A model generated the notes under the pieces. It did not search any database. It had not been told where the DNA came from and saw only the letters and a list, made by a program, of their open reading frames with translations. The position numbers were made by a program, and so were the translations under genes. This document shows, piece by piece, positions 43,097 through 51,525 of a stretch of 64,000 nt of DNA (positions within the stretch are counted from its first letter, which is position 1; each line of letters opens with the position of its first letter). This DNA comes from Mucilaginibacter phenanthrenivorans (GTDB taxonomy: Bacteria; Bacteroidota; Bacteroidia; Sphingobacteriales; Sphingobacteriaceae), in NCBI RefSeq assembly GCF_024721155.1, contig NZ_JAHVAP010000023.1, positions 1 through 64,000 on the forward strand, given 5' to 3'.

Positions 43097-44155
43097 ATGA
43101 AACTTAATATCGCACTTTTAGCAGGAGACGGCATCGGGCCTGAGGTTATTGACCAGGCAGTTAAAGTATCTGACGCAATAGCAAAAAAATTTGGGCATGA
43201 GATTGCATGGACCCCGGCTTTAACCGGTGCAGCAGCAATTGATGCAGTAGGCGAACCTTACCCGGATTCGACCCACGAAGTTTGTATGGCAGCTGATGCC
43301 GTTTTGTTTGGTGCTATTGGCCATCCGCGTTATGACAATGACCCAAAGGCAAAAGTTCGCCCGGAGCAGGGGCTTTTAAAAATGCGCAAGAAGCTTGGCC
43401 TGTTTGCTAACGTTCGCCCTACATTTACCTTTCCATCTTTAATTGATAGCTCACCATTAAAAAGAGAGCGTATTGAAGGTACAGATATGATCATCCTGCG
43501 CGAGCTTACCGGCGGTATCTACTTCGGCGAAAGAGGCAGGCTGGATGATGGCAATACAGCTTTCGATACCTGTACTTATACAAGGGCCGAAATTCAGCGC
43601 CTTGCAAAATTAGGCTTTGAAATGGCGATGACCCGCAGTAAAAGACTTTGCTGTGTAGATAAAGCCAACGTGCTGGAAACTTCCCGGCTGTGGCGCGAAA
43701 CCGTTCAGGACATGGAGAAGGATTATCCGGAAGTAAAGGTTAGCTACGAGTTTGTTGACGCCGTTGCCATGCGTTTGGTTCAATGGCCAAACACATACGA
43801 TGTGATGATCACCGAAAATCTTTTTGGCGATATTTTAACTGACGAAGCTTCTGTGATTTCAGGTTCAATGGGCTTAATGCCATCTGCTTCGGTTGGTGTG
43901 CATACTTCATTATATGAGCCGATCCACGGGTCTTATCCACAGGCAGCAGGCAAGGATATTGCAAACCCGCTGGCAACTGTATTGTCTGCAGCTATGATGT
44001 TTGAAGATGCCTTTAAATTAAAGGACGAAGCCGAAGCGATCAGAACAGTTGTAAATAAATCCCTGGCAGAAGGAATTGTAACAGAAGACCTTGCCGGTAA
44101 AAACAAAGCCTACAAAACAAGCGAAGTAGGCGACTGGCTGGCGAAGAACGTATAA
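43097..44155 (+). CDS. leuB: 3-isopropylmalate dehydrogenase
   Basis: The 352-residue NAD-dependent decarboxylating dehydrogenase shows ALLAGDGIGPEVI (6-18), LRELTGGIYFG, the Asp-rich metal site NLFGDILTDEASVISGSMGLMPSAS and EPIHGSYPQAAGKDIANPLA. It oxidises 3-isopropylmalate, and 3-methylmalate if the citramalate route runs. Confidence 0.97.
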   Translation: MKLNIALLAGDGIGPEVIDQAVKVSDAIAKKFGHEIAWTPALTGAAAIDAVGEPYPDSTHEVCMAADAVLFGAIGHPRYDNDPKAKVRPEQGLLKMRKKLGLFANVRPTFTFPSLIDSSPLKRERIEGTDMIILRELTGGIYFGERGRLDDGNTAFDTCTYTRAEIQRLAKLGFEMAMTRSKRLCCVDKANVLETSRLWRETVQDMEKDYPEVKVSYEFVDAVAMRLVQWPNTYDVMITENLFGDILTDEASVISGSMGLMPSASVGVHTSLYEPIHGSYPQAAGKDIANPLATVLSAAMMFEDAFKLKDEAEAIRTVVNKSLAEGIVTEDLAGKNKAYKTSEVGDWLAKNV

Positions 44156-44238
44156 CCGTTTTATTAATAATCAAATATAAACCTTGTCCTTGCGAGTTTA
44201 AAAATGCGCTGGATTGCGAAGGTGAAATGACAAGAAAG

Positions 44239-44348
44239 GGATGTCATGCTGAGGCACTCGAAGCATGTGGACAAAGGCCTCTGCACCATGCTTAGCACGC
44301 GGATTGGCCTCTGCGCACGTCGCACTTCGAGTGCCTCAGTGTGACACC
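44239..44348. repeat. Element with GAGGCACTCGAAG terminal inverted repeats
   Basis: GGATGTCATGCTGAGGCACT then CGAAGC at the left is mirrored by GCACTTCGAGTGCCTCAGTG then TGACACC at the right. The interior contains the GGCCTCTGC word twice. It has no coding capacity and looks like a small non-autonomous mobile repeat. Confidence 0.6.
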
Positions 44349-44420
44349 CCACCCTAAAACGCGGATTGGCCTCTGCGCACGTCGCACTTCGAGTGCCTCA
44401 GTGTGACACCCCACCCTAAG
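44297..44420. repeat. 62-bp tandem duplication
   Basis: The 62-base unit beginning ACGCGGATTGGCCTCTGCGC (44297-44358) is repeated at 44359-44420 with about one change at the end. It duplicates the right end of the element at 44239-44348. Confidence 0.8.
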
Positions 44421-44429
44421 ATGTATAAC

Positions 44430-44522
44430 TTGTCATGGGTAGGAACGAAGCAACCGCGAACTTAGCAGAGCCGCTCTGTAAAGTATGCGGTTGCCGCGCT
44501 CGTTCCTCGCTCGCAATGACAA
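44430..44522. repeat. MITE-like element relative, copy 3
   Basis: TTGTCATGGGTAGGAACGAA then GCAACCGC is mirrored by GCGGTTGCCGCGCTCGTTCC then TCGCTCGCAATGACAA. The AGGAACGAAGCAA core matches the ends of the copies at 10017 and 29947, though the interior differs. Confidence 0.55.
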
Positions 44523-44566
44523 TGTTATCTTTTTTATCCTGAAAGGGTAAAATTAAATAGTTCACC

Positions 44567-45808
44567 ATGTCTGATGTTAAATTAGATTTCGAAGCCGCCT
44601 CGCAGCGGCTAAAGGGCGTTGTAAAGCACACGCCGCTTGAATACCATAACGGGTTATCCAAAGCTTATGATTGTGAGGTATACCTGAAACGCGAGGACCT
44701 GCAAATTGTACGCTCCTATAAACTTCGCGGCGCTTATAACATGATCAGCCAGCTTACTGCCGATGAGTTAAGCCGTGGCGTGGTATGCGCCAGTGCGGGT
44801 AATCATGCGCAGGGGGTAGCATTCTCTTGCAATAAAATGGGAACTAAAGGTGTAATATTTATGCCGGAGATTACCCCTAAGCAGAAGATCACCCAAACAG
44901 AAATGTTCGGCAATGGGCATGTGGAGATTGTATTGGTGGGCGATACGTTTGATGATTGCCTTTTAGAAGCGCTTAAATACACGCAGGTCCACCAAATGAC
45001 CTTTATCCCGCCTTTTGATAATTACAGCATTATAGAGGGTCAGGGCACCGTTGGCGTGGAGATCATGGAGGACCTGCCCGACACCGAAGTTGTAATAATG
45101 CCCATCGGTGGCGGCGGCTTGGCAGCTGGTACAGGCAGCTACCTGAAACAACAGAATCCAAACATCATATTGATAGGCGTTGAGCCCGAAGGCGCACCCA
45201 GCATGCTTAAGGCATTTGAACATGGTGGCCCGGTTAGTCTGCCGGATATTAACCGTTTTGTGGATGGTGCAGCCGTTAAAACCGTAGGCAAGCTAACATT
45301 TGAGCTTTGTAAAGAGGTATTGGATGAAATGCTTACCGTAGCCGAAGGCAAAGTATGTACCACTATTTTAAAACTCTATAACGAAGACGCCATTGTTGTT
45401 GAACCTGCAGGCGCGCTATCGGTGGCTGTACTTGACGCCTGCAAGGATAAAATAAAAGGTAAAAAGGTAGTCTGCGTAGTAAGCGGCGGTAATAACGACA
45501 TTGAGCGCATGCAGGAGATCAAGGAAAAATCACTGCTGTATGAGGGACTCAAGCATTACTTTATCATTAAATTCCCGCAGCGTCCGGGTGCTTTGAAGCT
45601 GTTTGTAAATAACGTGCTTGGTCCGGGTGATGACATCACCCGGTTTGAGTTCATAAAAAAAACATCCAAGGAAAATGGCCCTGCATTGGTGGGCATCGAA
45701 CTAAAATCAGCCGAAGATTATCCTGCATTGTTAAAACGCATGGAGGAAAACCGCTTCGAGGTTGTAGAGCTGAATAAGGATCAGACGTTGTTTGAATACC
45801 TGGTATAG
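44567..45808 (+). CDS. ilvA: Threonine ammonia-lyase (biosynthetic threonine dehydratase)
   Basis: The 413-residue PLP enzyme deaminates threonine to 2-ketobutyrate. PLP-binding Lys52 lies in SYKLRGAYNM; PIGGGGLAAG binds the phosphate. A single short ACT-like domain occupies about 325-413 (LKHYFIIKFPQRPGALKLFVNN), shorter than the double ACT of the E. coli enzyme. It ends the branched-chain cluster, after the repeat-filled gap, so it may have its own promoter. Confidence 0.93.
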   Translation: MSDVKLDFEAASQRLKGVVKHTPLEYHNGLSKAYDCEVYLKREDLQIVRSYKLRGAYNMISQLTADELSRGVVCASAGNHAQGVAFSCNKMGTKGVIFMPEITPKQKITQTEMFGNGHVEIVLVGDTFDDCLLEALKYTQVHQMTFIPPFDNYSIIEGQGTVGVEIMEDLPDTEVVIMPIGGGGLAAGTGSYLKQQNPNIILIGVEPEGAPSMLKAFEHGGPVSLPDINRFVDGAAVKTVGKLTFELCKEVLDEMLTVAEGKVCTTILKLYNEDAIVVEPAGALSVAVLDACKDKIKGKKVVCVVSGGNNDIERMQEIKEKSLLYEGLKHYFIIKFPQRPGALKLFVNNVLGPGDDITRFEFIKKTSKENGPALVGIELKSAEDYPALLKRMEENRFEVVELNKDQTLFEYLV

Positions 45809-45810
45809 GT

Positions 45811-45850
45811 GAGAATGTGCGAATTATGGATGTGCAAATGTGCGAATGAT
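45811..45850. repeat. AATGTGCGAATG word cluster after ilvA
   Basis: GAATGTGCGAATTATGGATG then TGCAAATGTGCGAATG starts at the ilvA stop codon; the same word makes up the inverted repeat at 46204-46317. Confidence 0.55.
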
Positions 45851-45886
45851 AACCTATCCGGCTTCAAAATTCCTCATAAAACGAAA

Positions 45887-45909
45887 ATCCCCGGCTATTA
45901 ACCAGGGAT
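45887..45909 (-). terminator. Terminator between ilvA and atpC
   Basis: On the minus strand ATCCC TGG and CCG GGGAT pair around a TTAATAG loop and run into TTTTCGTTTT, a T-rich tract, downstream of atpC. Confidence 0.55.
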
Positions 45910-45941
45910 CTTCAATATCAATTAAGGGAAAGGGGCTAATG

Positions 45942-46196
45942 CTATTTCTGCTGAATACCTTCGGCTAAAATAACAACCTTGTTGTTCGATGCTTCAACAA
46001 CGCCGCCTTTTATAAACAATGTTTCTTCCTTACCTGCGCTGCCGCCACGGATAGTAACCTTGCCATCCTCTAAGGTAGAGATGATAGGGGCGTGGTGGTT
46101 CAGGATCTCAAAAAATCCCAAAGTACCGGGAAGGGTTACCGAGGTAGCCTCGCCTTCGTAAATGGTTTTGTCGGGAGTAAGAATTTCTAATGTCAT
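45942..46196 (-). CDS. atpC: F1 ATP synthase epsilon subunit, short form
   Basis: With the start at 46196 (MTLEILTPDKTIYEGEATSVTLPG) the protein has 84 residues and comprises only the N-terminal beta-sandwich that binds gamma. The inhibitory C-terminal helices of longer epsilon subunits are absent, which is common in Bacteroidota. The upstream ATG at 46229 lies in word-repeat DNA and is rejected. It follows atpD after 118 bases. Confidence 0.92.
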   Translation of the reverse strand: MTLEILTPDKTIYEGEATSVTLPGTLGFFEILNHHAPIISTLEDGKVTIRGGSAGKEETLFIKGGVVEASNNKVVILAEGIQQK

Positions 46197-46203
46197 GTTT
46201 TTT

Positions 46204-46317
46204 AGATGTGCAAATGTGCGTATATGCAAATGTGCGGATTATTTTAATGTTTGATTTGCAAACGTGCAGATCGCGCTTTCAATTCGCACATCTGCACATC
46301 CCCGCATCCGCACATTA
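46204..46317. repeat. Word inverted repeat E (GATGTGCAAATGTGCG type)
   Basis: AGATGTGCAAATGTGCGTAT then ATGCAAATGTGCGG is mirrored by TTCGCACATCTGCACATCCC then CGCATCCGCACATTA. The right arm includes the atpD stop codon (46317-46315). Confidence 0.72.
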
Positions 46318-47820
46318 ATTATTCGCTTCTTCTAATAATTTTTTACCTTTTTCGATAGCTTCTTCAATGCTGCCTACAAGGTTGAATGCTGCTTCAGGAT
46401 ATTCATCCACTTCACCATCCATAATCATGTTAAAGCCTTTAATGGTTTCCTTAATGTCAACCAAAACACCTTTTAAGCCCGTAAACTGCTCAGCAACGTG
46501 GAACGGCTGTGATAAGAAACGCTGAACACGGCGTGCGCGTGATACAACCAATTTATCTTCTTCGCTCAACTCATCCATACCAAGGATGGCGATAATATCC
46601 TGTAGCTCTTTGTAGCGTTGCAGGGTTTCCTTAACGCGTTGTGCAGTGTTATAGTGCTCGTCACCTAAGATAGCTGCGCTAAGGATACGTGAGGTTGAAT
46701 CCAAAGGATCCACCGCAGGATAAATACCAAGCTCGGCAATTTTACGTGAAAGTACAGTTGTAGCATCTAAGTGGGCAAATGTTGTTGCCGGTGCAGGGTC
46801 AGTTAAATCATCCGCAGGTACGTAAACGGCCTGTACTGATGTAATTGAACCACGTTTTGTTGATGTGATACGTTCCTGCATGTTACCCATCTCTGTTGCC
46901 AAAGTTGGCTGGTAACCTACCGCTGATGGCATACGGCCAAGCAACGCCGATACTTCAGATCCTGCTTGTGTAAAGCGGAAGATGTTATCGATAAAGAATA
47001 AGATATCACGACCTTTACCTTCTGCATCACCGTCGCGGAAATATTCAGCAATGGTTAACCCTGAAAGGGCCACACGTGCACGTGCACCAGGAGGCTCGTT
47101 CATTTGTCCGAAAACGAAGGTTGCTTTTGAGTCTTTTAATGCTTCAGGGTCTACCTTTGATAGGTCCCATCCGCCTTCTTCCATGGAGTGCATAAATGCA
47201 TCACCATATTTTATAATGCCTGATTCAAGCATTTCGCGCAGTAAGTCGTTACCTTCACGGGTACGCTCACCTACACCGGCGAATACTGATAAACCAGAGT
47301 ATGCTTTTGCAATGTTGTTGATCAATTCCTGGATCAATACGGTTTTACCTACACCCGCACCACCAAACAAACCGATCTTACCACCTTTTACATAAGGCTC
47401 TAATAAGTCGATAACCTTAATACCGGTAAATAATACTTCAGTTTCGGTAGAAAGATCCTCAAACCTTGGAGGAGCAGCGTGGATAGGGCGGCCGTTAGTG
47501 TTATCAAGATTAACAATACCATCAATGGCATCACCAACCACGTTAAATACACGTCCTTTAATATCTTCGCCAACAGGCATTTTTATAGCTGATTCCAAGT
47601 CAGTAACCTTCATTCCGCGTAGCAGACCGTCGGTTGAATCCATGGCGATTGCGCGAACGCGATCTTCACCTAAATGCTGTTGAACCTCTAAAATAACCTT
47701 CTGACCATTTTCCTTTGTGATCTCTAATGCATCATAAATTTTAGGAAGATGAGCGTCATCAGCGAAGCTTACGTCAACTACCGGACCGATGATCCGTGAT
47801 ATTTTTCCAATGTTTGGCAT
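46315..47820 (-). CDS. atpD: F1 ATP synthase beta subunit
   Basis: The 501-residue catalytic subunit has the P-loop GGAGVGKT (153-160), GERTREGNDL, the Walker B region ILFFIDNIFRFTQAGSEVSALLGRMPSAVGYQPTL and the DELSEED-type loop (DELSEEDKLVV). Only atpD and atpC are here; the rest of the complex is encoded elsewhere, a split usual in Bacteroidota. Confidence 0.98.
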   Translation of the reverse strand: MPNIGKISRIIGPVVDVSFADDAHLPKIYDALEITKENGQKVILEVQQHLGEDRVRAIAMDSTDGLLRGMKVTDLESAIKMPVGEDIKGRVFNVVGDAIDGIVNLDNTNGRPIHAAPPRFEDLSTETEVLFTGIKVIDLLEPYVKGGKIGLFGGAGVGKTVLIQELINNIAKAYSGLSVFAGVGERTREGNDLLREMLESGIIKYGDAFMHSMEEGGWDLSKVDPEALKDSKATFVFGQMNEPPGARARVALSGLTIAEYFRDGDAEGKGRDILFFIDNIFRFTQAGSEVSALLGRMPSAVGYQPTLATEMGNMQERITSTKRGSITSVQAVYVPADDLTDPAPATTFAHLDATTVLSRKIAELGIYPAVDPLDSTSRILSAAILGDEHYNTAQRVKETLQRYKELQDIIAILGMDELSEEDKLVVSRARRVQRFLSQPFHVAEQFTGLKGVLVDIKETIKGFNMIMDGEVDEYPEAAFNLVGSIEEAIEKGKKLLEEANN

Positions 47821-47944
47821 ATATTACCTGGTAATTTAAAGTATTTATTATGAAATAGTACGCATAAAAAATACACCTGCTATTTCGGTGCGCAAAGTTA
47901 TGATTTATATACAAATATTAAAATAGGAGTTGCAAGTTTTTTTT

Positions 47945-48021
47945 AGCCCATAGTCGATCGTCCATGGACCATAGTTTAAATCCCGGAATTGCTATTGACT
48001 ATCGACCATGGGCTATCGACT
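47945..48021. repeat. Word inverted repeat F (ATAGTCGATAGCCCATGG type)
   Basis: AGCCCATAGTCGATCGTCCA then TGGACCATAG is mirrored by CTATTGACTATCGACCATGG then GCTATCGACT. It ends four bases from the stop codon of the oxidoreductase gene. Confidence 0.75.
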
Positions 48022-48024
48022 TTT

Positions 48025-49011
48025 TCACACCTGCCAACTGATAACAATTTTCCCGATATGTTCACCACTTTCCATCAGCTTATGGGCTTGAGCAGCTTTA
48101 TCAGCAGGGAAAACCTTATTTATTATTGGCTTTATTTTGCCCGATGCAATCAGTGGCCAGATAACCTGTTCAAGTTTTTGAGCGATTTTGGCTTTAAACG
48201 CAATCTCCCTTGAGCGCAGCATGGAGCCGGTTATATTTAAACGCTTCCGCATCACAACGGACAGATCAACCTGCACATCCTTGCCGTTCATGGCATTGAT
48301 TAATACCAGCCGCCCCTCGTCGGCTAATGACTTCAGGTTATCGGGCGTATAATCGCCGCCGATCATGTCCAGGATAACATCAACACCTTTGCCGTAGGTG
48401 AGTTGTTTAATAACATCGGCAAAAATTTCCGTTTTATAGTTGATGGCCTTAGCAGCGCCGAGTTCTTCGCAAAATCTGCATTTTTCAGCCGAGCCTGCGG
48501 TTACGTATACGGTGTGCCCCATAGCTTTTGCCATTTGGATAGCCGTTACGCCTATCCCGCTTGACCCACCGTGAACCAGCAGGGTTTCATCACCCTTCAA
48601 TTGCCCCCGGTCAAACACGTTGCTCCACACGGTAAAGAATGTTTCGGGCAGGGATGTCGCCTCCTCAAAGGATAGATTGCCGGGGATAGGTAAACATTGT
48701 CCTTCGGGTACATTGCAATATTCGGCATAGCCACCGCCTGTTACCAAGGCGCAAACTTTATCGCCGACCTTCCAGTGGGTAACTTTGGCGCCAACTTCGG
48801 CAATAACACCAGCAATTTCAAGTCCGGGAATATCCTGCGGGGCTCCCTGTGGTGGTGGGTAGTTGCCCTTACGCTGGAAAACATCGGGGCGGTTAATACC
48901 GGCGGCGTGTACCTTTACCAACACCTCGGTATCGGCGCAGGCAGGGGTGGGGCGTTCAGCAAGCTGCAAAACTTCCGGGCCTCCGGGCTGGGTTATAACG
49001 ATGGCTTTCAT
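48025..49011 (-). CDS. NAD(P)H:quinone oxidoreductase (zinc-less MDR, PIG3/QorA type)
   Basis: The 328-residue medium-chain reductase starts MKAIVITQPGGPEVLQLAE, has the VHAAGINRPDVFQRKGNYP motif, VLVHGGSSGIGVTAIQMAKAMG for NADPH binding and no structural-zinc cysteine cluster. It should reduce quinones by one or two electrons; the physiological substrate is uncertain. Confidence 0.9.
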   Translation of the reverse strand: MKAIVITQPGGPEVLQLAERPTPACADTEVLVKVHAAGINRPDVFQRKGNYPPPQGAPQDIPGLEIAGVIAEVGAKVTHWKVGDKVCALVTGGGYAEYCNVPEGQCLPIPGNLSFEEATSLPETFFTVWSNVFDRGQLKGDETLLVHGGSSGIGVTAIQMAKAMGHTVYVTAGSAEKCRFCEELGAAKAINYKTEIFADVIKQLTYGKGVDVILDMIGGDYTPDNLKSLADEGRLVLINAMNGKDVQVDLSVVMRKRLNITGSMLRSREIAFKAKIAQKLEQVIWPLIASGKIKPIINKVFPADKAAQAHKLMESGEHIGKIVISWQV

Positions 49012-49025
49012 TAGGTAAAGATAGG

Positions 49026-49099
49026 AGTAAAGTCAATAGTCCTGAGTCTAAAGTCGATAGTCTTTTGACTTCAGACTCAAGACTTAGAACTTCAGACTC
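49026..49099. repeat. Word inverted repeat G (AAGTCAATAGTCCTGAGTC type)
   Basis: AGTAAAGTCAATAGTCCTGA then GTCTAAAGTCGATAGTC is mirrored by TTGACTTCAGACTCAAGACT then TAGAACTTCAGACTCC with almost no loop. It lies four bases from the ABC permease stop codon (49106-49104). Confidence 0.72.
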
Positions 49100-49103
49100 C
49101 CGC

Positions 49104-51467
49104 TCATTCACTCCTCAAACTATCCACCGGGTTCACTAATGCGGCCCTTATACTTTGATAGCTAACCGTAATAAATGCTATTGCTAATGCCCCCAAAGCG
49201 GTAACTGCCACAACCCACCATTGAATATTTTGACGATAGGCAAACCCCTGCAACCATTTCTGCATAATGAGCCATGCCAGCGGGGTAGCTATTATGATAG
49301 AGATCAATACCAGCTTAACAAAATCTTTAGATAGCAGGGCCACAATTGTGGCTACTTCAGCGCCCAATACCTTACGGATGCTGATCTCGCGGTTACGCTG
49401 CTCGGCGGCGTAGGCTGCAAGGCCGAATAAACCAAGACACGCAATAATAATGGCCAGCGTGGTGAATACAATAAAGATGCTGCCCATGCGCTGCTCGTTA
49501 TTATACAGTGCGTTAAAATCATCGTCCATAAAGGAATATTCGAAATGCAGGTTAGGCTGTAGTGCCTTCCACCTGTTTTCGATATTTTGCATTAACGAGG
49601 GCAAATTAGCGGTGTTGAGCCTTACACTTAGTGATGCCATCCAATCATTATTCATTACCAGCATTACGGGGGCGATGTTATCCCGCAGGGAACTGAAATT
49701 AAAGTCCTTTACCACGCCGATGATCTGGTAGTCTTTTCCATCTTTTATTTTCGCTGCGGGATCACCTTTGTAGCCGATCATTTTTGCCATTGTTTCGTTG
49801 ATGATCACCGAGTTTGAATCTGTAAGGAATTGCGCATTGAAATTACGGCCTTGTACCAGCTTCATCCCCATGGTACTGATATAATCGGCGTCTACCTGCC
49901 AAAACTGAGTTTCAATATTTTTAACTGTGCCGGCACCAACATAATTCAGGGCGCTTAAATTTGAGGTAGGCAGGTAGTGCGTCAGGGTGGCATTGAGGAC
50001 ACCCGGTAATTGTTTAACCTGCTCCTTTAGTACTTTCGGATCAATGGAACTAACGTTTTTTATTATCAACACCTGGTTTCGGTTAAAGCCAAGGTCCTTA
50101 TTCCGGATATAAGTGAGCTGATTATAGATGACAAGTGTACCAATAATAAGGAATATGGATACGGAAAACTGAAATACCACCAAAAAGCTGCGCAGAAAGC
50201 TGCCTTTAAAACCTGTGGCTAATTTCCCTTTTAAAACCTGGATGGGTTGAAAAGCGGAAAGAAAGAATGCTGGGTACGACCCGGCAAGCACTCCAACCAC
50301 AATTATAATAATCAGCATTGCTGGTAACAGCCATGTAAATGTGTGGGCAGTTATTGCTAATGATTTCCCGGCGATTTGATTAAACAAAGGCAATATAGCC
50401 CAAGCCGCAAATACAGCTATAACGGTAGCTGCTAGTGTAACCATTATCGATTCCGACAGAAATTGCGCTATCAAATATTTACGCGATGAACCTAACACCT
50501 TGCGTACGCCAACCTCGCGGGCACGGTTTGCCGAACGTGCCGTTGAAAGGTTCATGAAGTTAATACAAGCCAGGATCAATATAAATATGGCGATAGCCGA
50601 AAATATGTAGATGTATTGCACATATCCATTTATCCCAAGTTCCCTTTGCCTGTTTGAGTGCAGGTGGATCTCGTTTAGTGGCGTTAAATTAAGTCTGATA
50701 TAATTGCCCTTTGCTTCAAATTTATTGTAGTCAAAAGCCGGAGTGGTTTCGTTTCTGCGGATAAGGGCGGCAAACTTTGATTCCAATTTTTTACGATCAG
50801 CACCCTGTTTAAGAAGGATATAGGTATTGGTATTAAAGTGTGCCCAACTGTTATCATGATTAGGCCCCATGGCTATAAAAAGATCAGCCTTAAAATGTGA
50901 TTGGGCGGGCATATCTTCAATAACCCCTGTTACTTTATAACTGGTACTGTCGGTAACCAAAAACAGGGTTTTACCAACCGCATCTGTGGTATTAAAATAT
51001 TTCAGGGCGATGGTTTGGGTAATAACAATTGTATGAGGCTCGGCAAGCGCAGTTTTTGGATCGCCGTGCTGCATGGGTAAGGTAAATATGTCAAATATGC
51101 CGCCGGAGCAATAAAATGCTTTTTTCTCATCTATAACTTCATTGCCTTTTTTAAAGCGGACATTTACACCCTGCCCTATCCGCATTGATCTTTCTACCTC
51201 AGGAAATTCTTTTAGCAGGGCATCGCCAACCGGCGGCGCTGTTATGGCAAAGGAGGTTTCATTGCTGCCGGCCTTAAGATCGGTATTTACGCGATAAATC
51301 CTGTCGTATTTGGTATTAAAACGGTCGTAACTCAACTCATCAATCACATAAAAAACAATAAGCAGGCAGGTTGCCAGGCCTAATGCAAGCCCCAGGATGT
51401 TGATGAATGTGAATCCTTTGTTTTTTAATAAGCTGCGAAATGCGGTTTTGATGTAGTTTCTAAACAT
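49104..51467 (-). CDS. FtsX/MacB-family ABC transporter permease
   Basis: The 787-residue protein has two copies of the MacB periplasmic domain plus FtsX permease unit: an N-terminal helix (20-42), periplasmic domain (to about 285), three helices with the NLSTARSANRAREVGVRKVLGSSR motif, then helix, second periplasmic domain and a C-terminal helix trio with AYAAEQRNREISIRKVLGAEVATI. Such Bacteroidota permeases work with a separate MacB-like ATPase, not encoded nearby, in efflux or lipoprotein release. Confidence 0.88.
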   Translation of the reverse strand: MFRNYIKTAFRSLLKNKGFTFINILGLALGLATCLLIVFYVIDELSYDRFNTKYDRIYRVNTDLKAGSNETSFAITAPPVGDALLKEFPEVERSMRIGQGVNVRFKKGNEVIDEKKAFYCSGGIFDIFTLPMQHGDPKTALAEPHTIVITQTIALKYFNTTDAVGKTLFLVTDSTSYKVTGVIEDMPAQSHFKADLFIAMGPNHDNSWAHFNTNTYILLKQGADRKKLESKFAALIRRNETTPAFDYNKFEAKGNYIRLNLTPLNEIHLHSNRQRELGINGYVQYIYIFSAIAIFILILACINFMNLSTARSANRAREVGVRKVLGSSRKYLIAQFLSESIMVTLAATVIAVFAAWAILPLFNQIAGKSLAITAHTFTWLLPAMLIIIIVVGVLAGSYPAFFLSAFQPIQVLKGKLATGFKGSFLRSFLVVFQFSVSIFLIIGTLVIYNQLTYIRNKDLGFNRNQVLIIKNVSSIDPKVLKEQVKQLPGVLNATLTHYLPTSNLSALNYVGAGTVKNIETQFWQVDADYISTMGMKLVQGRNFNAQFLTDSNSVIINETMAKMIGYKGDPAAKIKDGKDYQIIGVVKDFNFSSLRDNIAPVMLVMNNDWMASLSVRLNTANLPSLMQNIENRWKALQPNLHFEYSFMDDDFNALYNNEQRMGSIFIVFTTLAIIIACLGLFGLAAYAAEQRNREISIRKVLGAEVATIVALLSKDFVKLVLISIIIATPLAWLIMQKWLQGFAYRQNIQWWVVAVTALGALAIAFITVSYQSIRAALVNPVDSLRSE

Positions 51468-51525
51468 AATGATGAATTAAGCTTCGATAAAGCTATAACT
51501 AAATATTTAGTTATGCAAGTAAAGC

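Larger units (their letters stand above)
44156..44566. other. Repeat-filled spacer between leuB and ilvA
   Basis: The 411-base gap holds a palindromic element (44239-44348), a 62-bp tandem duplication (44297-44420) and a third relative of the MITE-like element (44430-44522). I see no gene in it. Confidence 0.65.

Noticed and set aside
9909..44566. Insertion sequences or prophage
   Set aside because: No transposase, integrase or phage gene was found in the window; mobile-looking DNA is limited to short non-coding elements.
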